DNA of 64,000 bases from Aspidapion aeneum (lineage: Eukaryota > Arthropoda > Insecta > Coleoptera > Brentidae), in assembly GCA_963576565.1 (NCBI GenBank), contig OY755046.1, positions 48,168,786 to 48,232,785 of the forward strand, in the 5' to 3' direction. The notes beneath the pieces are model-generated. The model was not told where the DNA came from. It was given only the letters and a program-made list of their open reading frames with translations, and did no database searches. Below are positions 22,974-32,600 of the stretch, one piece after another. How positions within the stretch are numbered: the stretch's first letter is position 1; each line of letters begins with the position of its first letter. Position numbers and translations under genes: made by a program.

Positions 22974-23041
22974 TACCTAGCCGGGAATCGAACCCGGATT
23001 GTGAAGCAAATGTATTGCTACCACTAAGCTAAAGCTACGGA
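22974..23041 (-). tRNA. tRNA-like sequence with intact T arm (pseudo-tRNA/SINE)
   Basis: On the minus strand the order is TAGCTTAGTGGTAGC (A-box-like D arm), a poorly paired anticodon region, then CCGGGTTCGATTCCCGG, a perfect 5-bp T stem with B box. The acceptor stem pairs at only about 5 of 7 positions. The anticodon arm does not fold well, so this is most likely a tRNA pseudogene or tRNA-derived repeat. Confidence 0.4.
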
Positions 23042-23186
23042 CGACTGAAAAAATTGCTAAAAACTAAGAAATTTAGTGATTTTAAGTTAGGTACTACGAA
23101 TATATTTTGTTTTTTTTTAAGTTTTTTATTTTAATTTATTTTTATATGAACTAGCTTAAACAAAATTAAATAATAATAATACCTTC

Positions 23187-23224
23187 TCTAGCCATTGCTA
23201 CGCGGGCTAGGAAGGTAAAAAAAA
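23187..23224. repeat. TACCTTC...GAAGGTA hairpin repeat, copy 1 of 4
   Basis: ACCTTCTCTAGCC pairs with GGCTAGGAAGGT around a loop of about 11 bases (ATTGCTACGCG). Near-identical hairpins are at about 29039-29075 and 49669-49707, and in opposite orientation at 49770-49808. This suggests the structured end of one repeat family. Confidence 0.6.
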
Positions 23225-23519
23225 TAACTTTTAACTGATATTGGACTGTTTTGACATTTGTTCAAGTAATTGAATAAATTATGTGGATCCTCAAGACCCA
23301 TTAGTCGACATACGACATACGTTATAACAATATCAGTCACCAGTTAAGGGTTAACATACCGATTTTAAATTTAAAACAGACAGTTTTTCTGTAGTGTTTT
23401 TTGTTTTCTTGGTTCGGTCCTCTAACAAAAATATATTTTTTTATTACTCTCTTTTTAACCATTCTGATTACACACGAAACATTTTTCGGTGAAGAATTAT
23501 AGTAAATTGATAGGATAGT

Positions 23520-23638
23520 CTAGTGTCCCTAAATAATTTGACAGTTCTTACATATAATTTGACAGTTTTTACATATAATTTGACAGTTCTTACATATAAT
23601 TTGATTGTAAAAACTGTCAAATTATTTAGGAACACTAG
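23520..23638. mobile_element. Short hairpin MITE with internal 26-bp tandem repeats
   Basis: CTAGTGTCCCTAAATAATTT at the left end is mirrored by AAATTATTTAGGAACACTAG at the right, continuing into TTGACAGTT/AACTGTCAA. Between the arms, TACATATAATTTGACAGTT is repeated three times. No clear flanking duplication. Confidence 0.65.
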
Positions 23639-23884
23639 AGACCTTTTCGAGTGGTTGATCATTCGGTTATTAGTTCTCTTCGTTTAAATGCGAGAATCAA
23701 ACATTGATTGACCAAAAATAACATGCATTTTCAGTGTTTTATTAACCACTTATAACCCTGCTCTGGAGGTAGAAAGAAAGAACAATAAAAATGCATGATT
23801 TTTTGACGTTTGTTGGTTATCTGCTTTCTGTTTGATTCTCGCATTTAGATCAAGAGAACTAATAAACGAACGGTTCGGTTTTCA

Positions 23885-24400
23885 AAAAATTGAAAAGTGA
23901 AGCACTCACAGCTTGCTTTGGCAACAATGGCAAATTTAAATTTGCAGACGCGAATTTTCAAGTGCGCATGCGTGTGTTTTGTCACGTAGATACACAGCTG
24001 CTGTGTGTGTGGGCGCAATATTTGTTGTTTATTTATATTTTGCGGTGTTTTGCGTTTGTAGTGTAAAATTATGTTTTTTTTTCTGTAAAAGTGGGAGATA
24101 TTTCACGTAAAATATGTGCGGTTTGTGGAAAAATGTGTGGGAGAAGTAAAGGAGTGTCATTTAATAGGTAAATACTTGTATTTTTGATTATAATTTGTTA
24201 ATAAACTTAAAAGTGGCTTACAAATGCCACCAAACACCCTTCTTGGTGTCCACAATAAATCTGCACAATTATATTTAGAAAAACTACAATTTTAATCCAC
24301 AATTTGATAAATTTTCAACGAATCAACTAGGTTTTAGAAAAAAAATTATAGACATCTCCCTTAATTTTTTACAATTGTCAAATAATTTAGTAACGTAACG
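23885..24400 (+). repeat. THAP-like repeat family, copy B
   Basis: Same family as copy A, forward orientation. The exon-like segment is 24091-24167 (77 bp), where ATG has become GTG: VGDISRKICAVCGKMCGRS followed by KGVSFNR, then a GTAAAT donor. This copy keeps the reading frame throughout and shows C-x2-C and SFN at the positions expected for the first part of a THAP domain. The downstream shared region runs to about 24400. Confidence 0.5.
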
Positions 24401-25225
24401 AGAATGTTCAAAAAGTAATCAAAATCCTTTCTTGCCAAAAAAGGAACATTAAGAAATAAATGGGGGTCCCGACTTCAAGCATCGCGTGTGGGAATGCATG
24501 GATATGCCACATATTTATGGTCTAAATTATTTGAAATAGACCTATTTAATTTGTAATAAATTGTATAAAAAGTATAATTATGTCAGTAAACATAAAATCG
24601 AAAGTAGGTTTTATTGCTAGGTTTCGCTACAGTCAGGGACTTTTTATGTTACCGCGGTATTTTATTTTTTATACGACTGTCTTGTAAAAGGAGGCTTTGC
24701 GCACGGACAACACGATCTGAAAATGGCATTTTGCGCACGCTGTGTGCAAAACGTTTTGAACACGTTTATGTCATTTTTGCGCACGCCTATGTCATTTCTG
24801 CATATGGGTCTCCCGTCATTGTGATTTTTGTTGTTTTCACCCATCAATATAAGTTGGCTTAGTTCCGTAGCAACCGTCACTGCTCGTATGTTTTGTTGAT
24901 TAGATACGTCAAAAAATTGTTGAATTTTTAAAGTTTTGTTGTAAAATTGGCGGAAATAAAAACAAGTTAAATTAAAATTTGATTTTTCTTTCTTTATTAG
25001 CAGTCGTATAAAAAATATTGTAAAAAACTCGTTTGAAAACCTCTTTGCACACTCCCTCGACTTGTGGACCTCGCCTTCGGCTCGGTCTACCAAACTGTCT
25101 CGATCGTGTGCAAAGAGTGGTTTTTCAAACCTTGTTGTTTAAATAACTATTAATGTGTCTGATTGTATCAACCATTGTATCTTTAATAAAGTAAAATTCA
25201 ACTTAGTAATTTTTTTTGTTTACTC
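24401..25225. other. Unassigned intergenic DNA, probably repeat-derived
   Basis: No recognised gene. A 143-codon open frame on the minus strand (25093-24662) has no recognisable domain, and its DNA includes repeated words (TTTTGCGCACGC, ATGTCATTT.TGC). 25060-25110 (CTCGCCTTCGGCTCGGTC) has the look of a dispersed repeat end. Confidence 0.35.
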
Positions 25226-25832
25226 AAGGCCGACAAAAAAACAGGCCACGACTCTAAAAAAATCAGCTGTTCTCCGGGGGCTGACTTTTATATTGGGTCT
25301 TATGGGAGGTCAGACGTTTTTTTATGATATTTTTAAAATGGCACTACAGATTTCCCCGAAATTTCAGTGAAATATTCTCAGACACCATCCTCATATTCCA
25401 CCAAACTTTTGGAAGGATGCAAGATGATTAAAAGGTTAAAATCTTCAAAATTTAACATTCCTTATTTTGAATTCAAATTACCCGCCATGTACCCCATACC
25501 AACTGTTATATTTGACATGGATTTGACTTTGTCATCTGTGTTTGTCACATTTGCTTCTGTTTTAAATTTAATTTTAGTATGAGCTAAAGAAGCGGCTCTG
25601 AAATATTAAGGATTTCCATACATTTAAAAAAAAATTGTTCTGCAGGAATATAGTAAAAACAATATCAAAACCAAGCTTTATTAAAAAAACTCAATTATTC
25701 ATGAACCGTCATTCCAACTTCAATATTTTAAAGACAATCAGCTGTCTCGTGACGTGACCATCAAAAAAAAATCAGCCCCGGATGTGACGTCAAAAAAGTG
25801 GAGGATCGTGGCCCGTCCGTTTTGATAGCCCT
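25226..25832 (+). mobile_element. TIR element family with GGCCACGA ends, copy 1
   Basis: Imperfect inverted ends: AAGGCCGACAAAAAAACAGG/CCACGACTC on the left and the complement of GATCGTGGCCCGTCCGTTTT/GATAGCCCT on the right; both ends continue with a CAGCTGTTCTCCGGGGGCTGA-like block. A second copy in opposite orientation lies at 30068-30635 in intron 1 of SDR gene 3. About 600 bp, no transposase frame. Confidence 0.7.
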
Positions 25833-25919
25833 GGTTTAATTAATATTTTATATGACAGATGAAATGACAAATGTGTGTACCCATGCATTTCGTTTATTAT
25901 GAACAGTTTGCTTTAAATT

Positions 25920-26115
25920 GGTTCCGCTCAACACTGCAGTGACCTGTGCAGACAGCGCCAGACAAATGGCGCGGAATGCAATAGAAGCTCGCTGAAACAC
26001 AATTGCGCACGTTCTACGTACGTCAAAATTTGTATGTTAACCGTCCGTGAGTTGCGGCGTTCCACGGAAGTCGCTACATGTGACGTTCAAATGTCAACAG
26101 TGCCAAATAGCGTTA
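25920..26115. repeat. Dispersed repeat with GCGCACGTTCTACGT core
   Basis: Shared with 43640-43798 plus 44738-44765: AAATGGCGCGGAATG.AATAG, AAGCTCGCT.AAACACAATT, GCGCACGTTCTACGT, GTTAACCGTC.GTGAGTT, CATGTGACGTTCAAATG. In the second copy an element of 939 bp splits the repeat, so this copy shows the uninterrupted order. Confidence 0.65.
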
Positions 26116-26189
26116 GTCGGCGGCCCTTTTTGGCACGACCAAAAACTATCTAATGTATTGTTTAAATTTACCAAATACGTTTTAGCATA

Positions 26190-26790
26190 AATACATGTTC
26201 AAAGAATCGAAAAGTGAAGCCCTCATCTGGCTTTGAAAACAATGGCAAATTTAAATTCGCGGATGCGAATTTTCAAGTGCGCATGCATGTGTTTTGTCAT
26301 GTAGACACACAGCTGCTATGTGAGTGGAGGCCATCTTGAAATTTTGCGGGGTTTTGTGTTTGTGGTGTAAAATTATGTTTTTTTTCTGTGAAAAATGGGA
26401 AATATTTCACGTAAAACGTGCGGTTTGTGGAAAAATGTACGGAAGAAATAAAAGAGTGCCATTCCATGAGTAACTACGTGTATTTTTCCTTATAATTTGT
26501 TAATAAAGTTAAGAGTGGTTTATAGATGCCATTAAACAGTCTTCATGGTGTCCACAATAAATCTGCACAATTAGTTTTAGAAAAACTACAAAATTAATCC
26601 ACAATTTGATAAATTTTCACCCAATCAACTAGTTTTTAGAAAAAAATAATAGACATAACCCTAAATATTTGATACTTGTCAAATAAAATAATGACGTAAC
26701 GGAGTATGTTCCAAAACCACCAAAACTGACGCATGCGCAGTAGCCGATATCCTGTCTTGCCAAAAAAGGAACATTAACACCCGGTTTCGA
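26190..26790 (+). repeat. THAP-like repeat family, copy C
   Basis: Starts ATG at 26395 (MGNISRKT), then a 2-base deletion shifts the frame relative to copy B; the following frame again reads AVCGKMYGRNKRVPFHE. The shared flank downstream (TGGTGTCCACAATAAATCTG, GACGCATGCGCAGTAGCCGA) runs to about 26790. Broken copy. Confidence 0.5.
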
Positions 26791-26799
26791 CCTATGCAT

Positions 26800-27515
26800 G
26801 ACGTGATGCGTTTTTTGAATCGGGGTGGGCATGCATTGGTGGAAACAGGGTATAAGAATTCAAGCTTCAAGCATCGCGTGTGAGAATGGATGGGTATGCC
26901 TCATATTTATGCTCTAACGTATTTTAAATTTACTTATATAAGAAAAAACTGTTTCTTTAATAACATATTATCTACATCGCCAGGTTAGGGATGCTATTTT
27001 GTTGGTTTATTGGTAAATGCTGATTTTCTTCATTTTAAAAAGGAAATGTTTTAATTTAAAAAGGTTCTAAATGTACCAACCATTGCAAATTTAATAAAGT
27101 AAAATTGAACTTAGTAAAATTTTTTGTTTACTTAATATTTTGTATGACAGACGACATGATAAATGTGTGTACCCATGCATTTCGTTTATTATGAACAGTT
27201 TGCTTTGCATCAATTTTAATCCCTTAATTTGTTTAATTACAACAGGCGCGGATGAAAAAAGAAGGTAGAGCGGCGGACTTTTATTGTGTTTGAATAATTT
27301 AAAATCTTATCTATTAAAACTACAGTAACTATCGACCAAAAGTAGAAAAATCTGATCCTGTACCAACTATAAAAAAACAAGTACCTATGTTGTAGTGCAT
27401 TTAAAAACTTTAATCCAGTTCTCAGTTCACGTATTTAAGCGATTTTTCCCACACAATTGTGTAGTTTTTACCCAACTGCAGCACGGCGAAAGGAAGGGTA
27501 ATGTTTTTCGAATGG
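26800..27515. other. Unassigned intergenic DNA
   Basis: Nothing gene-like. Short words of 25140-25200 and 25850-25915 recur here at about 27070-27205 (CATTGTATCTTTAATAAAGT-like and CCCATGCATTTCGTTTATTA), so this stretch is a partial duplicate of DNA on either side of the TIR element at 25226-25832. Confidence 0.4.
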
Positions 27516-27665
27516 GATATGTATGTATGTAGTAGTAGTAGTAGTAGTGTGGGGTAGGCTCTAGGCCTGGCGACTAGGCACATGAAGCGCCCTTTTCGCC
27601 AACCCCCGGGCATCCCATGTATGTATGTAAGTATGTATGTAAATATGTATGTTTGTGTCACGCTA
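27515..27665. repeat. Microsatellites: TATG, TAG and TATG runs
   Basis: ATATGTATGTATG followed by (GTA)n at 27515-27550, then (ATGT)n at 27618-27655. They flank a GC-richer block and lead into GGCTATACGGCTGAACCGAT, a phrase typical of insect dispersed repeats and also seen in altered form near 49930. Confidence 0.6.
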
Positions 27666-27894
27666 GAGGCTATACGGCTGAACCGATTTTAACATAAAAG
27701 CTGTCGTTGAATTGCTACTGATTTCAAAGATGCTATAGGCGATACTTTTTTAAACAGGAATCAACATGGCGGTCTTCAAACGCCATTTTGTCACATGATG
27801 TGGGCTTGAAAGCATATAAATTATCTAAATTTCAGGCGATTTTAATGAAATATTTTTGATAACCTTGTAGTCCTTCCTGCTCCCACTTATCTCC

Positions 27895-28430
27895 CCTCCT
27901 GTCATTCCCCTCACCCTATTCAAAAACCATATTCGCATAATTTTATCAAATGCAGAGCGATTTCAAAAATTCTTTCTGCATAGGCTTTCAGATATTTTTT
28001 CCAATACCATTTTACTAGTTACCCTCCTCCAGTCTCGCCCTCTCTCCTCCCTGTTAAGCGATTTTAAAAGTTCTTCCTGCACACGCTTTAAGATTTTTTC
28101 CAATATTATTTTACAAGTTTCCCCCTCCCTCTCCCTCTCCCTCTCTTCTCTCCACCCTCATTATTAGTAATAGTTGTAGCTATACCTTTCACAAATATAG
28201 AGTCAAAAACTCTTTCTGCCCACACTATAAGACTTTTTTTCCAACATTATTTTACGAGTTTCCCCCTCCCTATTCCTCTCTCCTGCCCATCCTCCTTATT
28301 AGTAATAGTTGTAGCTATACTTTTCATAAATATAGAGCGATTTCAAATATTCTTGATGCCCATGCTTTAAGATTTTTTTCGACACCATTTTACTAGTTCC
28401 CTCTTCCCTCTCTCCTCCCCCACCTTCAGT
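27895..28430. repeat. Minisatellite, unit about 130 bp, four or more copies
   Basis: The order (CTCTCC)n - TTATTAGTAATAGTTGTAGC - TATAC.TTTCA.AAATATAGAG - TTCTT.CTGCCCA - GCTTTAAGATTTTTTCCA - ATTTTAC.AGTTTCCC repeats from about 27895 to 28430, with pyrimidine-rich blocks at each boundary. No coding potential. Confidence 0.75.
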
Positions 28431-28582
28431 CAATGCAAGGTAACACTGTTCGCGTCCGTAGAAAATCTACACGTACTTTTTGGGTAAATCTAACTGAATG
28501 GTAAATGCATAGTGCTTTTTATAAGGCTGAATAAGAACCAAACCTAAAAGTTGGAAAAAAAAATTCTTTAAATAAAAAAACA

Positions 28583-28795
28583 ACCAACTGCTAAATTTAC
28601 TCGTAACTACTAGTCGCAGTTGGGCACAAAATTACCCAATTACCTGTTTTATGAAAATACAAAACTGTATAATTTTGTTTGTGCGCTTTGGGTATCAAAA
28701 CTAAAAGTTGAAGGATGTCGTACATTATTATACGTATACCTATCAATTTTGTACCCAACTGCGACTAGTAAGTACAAGTAGATTTAGCAGTTGGG
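28583..28795. mobile_element. Short TIR element, 213 bp, long inverted ends
   Basis: CCAACTGCTAAATTTACTCG on the left matches the complement of the right end CAAGTAGATTTAGCAGTTGGG. The match continues through CTACTAGTCGCAGTTGGG / CCCAACTGCGACTAGTA, giving arms of about 50 bp. No frame inside. Confidence 0.7.
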
Positions 28796-29541
28796 TGTTT
28801 TTTTATAAAAAAAAATTTCTGTGTAATTTTAGGCATAAGTACCATTCGAATAAGATGTAAAAGTTATATACTTACGTAAAATAAAAGGATTAGTAGACAA
28901 ATAAATGGATCATCAATGACGGATCTGATACCTTCCTCGCTAGCCTATTAGCACTCTTCATGTTTAACAAGACGATATTGCTAATATAGATAACAAATAA
29001 CACATTTTTGGCAAAAAAACACTTTTTCATCGAAAATAATACCTAGTCATTGCTGCGCGGGCTAGGAAGGTAAAAATGTTAAAGTTTTTAAAATAATCAA
29101 TATTTTCAGATTTTTGTCATTATTGAATATTTTTGCTAATTAAAAAAATTCATTTGTAGACTAGTAGTTGATCGACCCAATTTTGTAAAATTTTCGGCAC
29201 ATAATTTTTGCGTGTTCTGTCTAATTTTAACCTAAAATATCACAGAAAAAAACTTCTTTGTTGTTTTTTAAAAACTTGAACAAATGGCACTTTGTCGGTA
29301 GTCCCTAGTTCTTTAATAGATCGTGCAGTTTCCCGCGATCCCTGCAGTTGTTGTTAATTATTTTAATAACAATAGTTTATCTTATTTTAACCAAATTTTT
29401 TCGTAAATATATTTTTGAAAAAAATATAGAACGACCCCTTTTTTAAGTTAACTGTATCCACCTCTGAATTAATTGTAGCTACAATCAATAACAAGGGTTA
29501 TTTTTAAAGTGTCGGGCTAAGAAAATACACCGAAAATTATT

Positions 29542-29580
29542 TTATACAATTGCTTAAAAGAAAGTGTTTTATACTCAGTC
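29542..29580 (+). promoter_or_regulatory. Candidate core promoter of SDR gene 3
   Basis: A TATA-like TTATACAA at 29542-29549 lies 33 bp before TCAGTC (29575-29580), which fits the arthropod initiator TCAGT. Transcription from there would give a 5' UTR of about 60 nt before the ATG at 29637. Spacing is ideal, but such short words also occur by chance in AT-rich DNA. Confidence 0.35.
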
Positions 29581-29636
29581 TATACTTATTCGTTGCTATA
29601 GTATCTTGATAAAATTGAAAATACTTTCGAAAAAAT

Positions 29637-32600
29637 ATGAGTGAATTTTCATTGGAAAAATGGGTTGGAAAATTAGCTGTGGTCACTGGTGCAAGTGCTG
29701 GAATTGGAAAAGTGGTGTGCGAGAACTTGGTGGAAGCTGGAATTAATGTAAGTGTGTTTTTTTTACTTAGCTACCGTTTATTACATAATAGTTAATTAGC
29801 TCACAAGTGCGGAAAGTAATACTTTACCGCACGCGACGGCAGTTGGCCGGTCAAGCCGTCAAGGGTGGTAAAGATACTTTCCGTAGATGTTAGGTACAAT
29901 ATTTTACCTATGAGTACATTTTTTTTCAAAAAATTGTGATGTGTAAAAATGAAATTTTTAAATAAACATGTCAAATTAGATGAATTTGAAATGTACGTTG
30001 CCCTTCATTGTCCCGATCATTGAGTTGTATAAGGGTATAGAAGTCAATGGTCCCGATGTATGCACCCAGGGCTGTCAAAATGGACGGGCCACGATCCTCC
30101 ACTTTCTTGACGTCACATCCGGGGCTGATTTTTTTTGATGGTCACGTTACGACACAGCTGATTGTCTTTAAAATATTGAAGTTGGAATGACGGTTCATGG
30201 ATATTTGATTTTTTTTTAAATAAAGCCGTTTTTAAAATGTATAGTAAGCCCTAATTTTTCATAGCCGCTTCATTAGCTCACACAAAAATTAAGTTTAAAG
30301 CAGAAGCGAATGTGACAATCACATATGACAAAGTCAAATACATGTCAAATATAACAGTTGGCATGTGGTACATGGCGGGTAATTTGAATTCAAAATAAGG
30401 AATGCTAAATCTTGAAGATTTTAACCTTTTAATCATGTTGCTTCCTTACAAACCTTTGGTGGAATATCGGGATGGTGTCTGAGAATATTTCAGTGAAATT
30501 TTGCGGAAATCTGTAGTGCCATTTTGAAAATATCATAAAAAAACGTCTGACCTCCCATAAGACCCAATGTAAAATTCAGCCCCGGGAGAACAGCTGATTT
30601 TTTCAGGGTCGTGGCCTCTATTTTTGTGATGGCCTTGATGCACCTTAAGACTAAAGTATTTCGTTAACAAAGTTTTTGTCGGTGTGACGAACTGACGACG
30701 AGAAACATGTAAAAAAACACAGCAAGGATTTCTGTCTCTGAAATTAGAGATCAAACAACGGTTAGAGCACAAATTATTCCCTTGTTTTGTAAAATGCATA
30801 AATTATTTTGGTGACGTTCAAAATATCGAAATAAATTTTATCAAAAATGAAAATCTGTACCTACAGATATAGTCCCTGTATGTTGACATATTTCAAATAT
30901 GTCAACATACAGGGACTCTACCTACAGAAAATCAAAATCTCAAATAATTATACCAACAAACTAATCAATAATATCTAATTATGCGACATTTGAATTTTCG
31001 ATATTAATATTTTCGCCATTTTGATTATCGACATTTTGATTTCTATTTTTTAATTATTTGACATTTTTAGTTAACAATTTTAATATTCGATTCTAATTAA
31101 CATTTTCGATATTTTGATTGTTTGAAATTTTGATATTTCGAGAATTTGATTGATTCAATATTGTAAACGTCACTTAAAAAATTTACCTTTTAATATTAGG
31201 TAGTAGGTTTGGCAAGACGTATTGGACCAATCGAGGAAAATGCAAAAATACTGGAAGGTAAAAAGGGCAAACTGTACGCCGTAAGATGTGACGTCACAAA
31301 AGAATCCGATGTGAAATCTGCTTTTGAAGAAATCAGTAATTACGGCCCTGTCCATATTTTAATCAACAATGCAGCTGTGATGCTTTCGGGTAATATCTAT
31401 AATGGGGATGCCGACCAATGGAAAACAATGTTAGGTAATGATTAAGGATTTATAGTAAATAATAATAAAATACACTAAAATACAGTACCATACAATACAA
31501 CACAACACAACACAACACAACACAACACAACAGTCCAGTTCGGTCACTCGTAGCGAGAGCACGTTGTTTTACTCCTGCTATAATCCTTTGCTGATGTTTT
31601 AAATAATTCCAAACAATATAAGTAATTAATAGTGCCCACTGTTTCTCTGAAGCTCTTTAAAACTGTGAGTAAACATTTTTACAAAATATTCATTATTGAT
31701 CACGATAAAAATCGATTCTAAATTACAAGTTTTGTACAAATTTGCATCAATACGCTGCCATACCGGTGAACGATGTCCCCCACCTGCAATATTTGTGCAC
31801 TCGAAATAACGACGTGTGACCAGCGTACTTGTAAACAATGCTCGGGCTTATCACATGATCTGTATGGGCAATGGGTGACCGATCCTACATCGCGCGGTGC
31901 TATATGGAAGTGCAAGGCTTGTGTAGCGTCGACCGCCGCCGCGACGTTCCCCACCAGTCAACAACAGCCGCCGTCTCAAATATACACTGCTCACCAAAAT
32001 AGTGTCACTGCAATTCCACTCAATACGACCCACTTTGACGCTCTTATGTCTGAAATCACTAGCCTTAAAAGCTCAATTGTTGCCATTAACGCAAGAGTGG
32101 ACAAACTAGCAACAATTATTGACAGTCACCAAGATCAAATTAATTGCTTTAAGATGGAAATCGCTCAACTGAAGGTCAGCAGTCAAAACCTTGAGTCAAG
32201 ATTTACCACTTTGCAACCAGTAAATGCTACAGAACCAACAAACACCGATTCTGTCATTCGCGAACTAAAAGACAGATCTCGTCGTGAAAAAATATTATTA
32301 TTTGCGCTCTTGAAGAAACACTTGACGCCACCGAATCATTTAAAGAAATTTGCCAGATTACTTTACCTGACAACAAAATCACTGCTATACAAGTTAGTTA
32401 GACTTATAAAGGTCGAACTTAGCACTAAAGAGGAAGTTCTGGACATTTTGCGTAACAAAAATCTGTTAAATTCCTTCCCAAAATATAAAAATGTCAAGTT
32501 GCGCTCTGATTTGACGCCTGCGCAATCCAAAACATAAACGACCTGCGTAATGAATTAGCGCGATGAAAGGATCAAGGTGAAGAAAATCTCACAATAAGAT

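Noticed and set aside
22974..23041. Functional tRNA gene
   Set aside because: The T arm is perfect but the anticodon arm does not pair and the acceptor stem has mismatches.
24662..25093. 143-codon minus-strand open frame
   Set aside because: No domain, low-complexity start, repeat-like DNA and no splice or promoter context; not supported as a gene.
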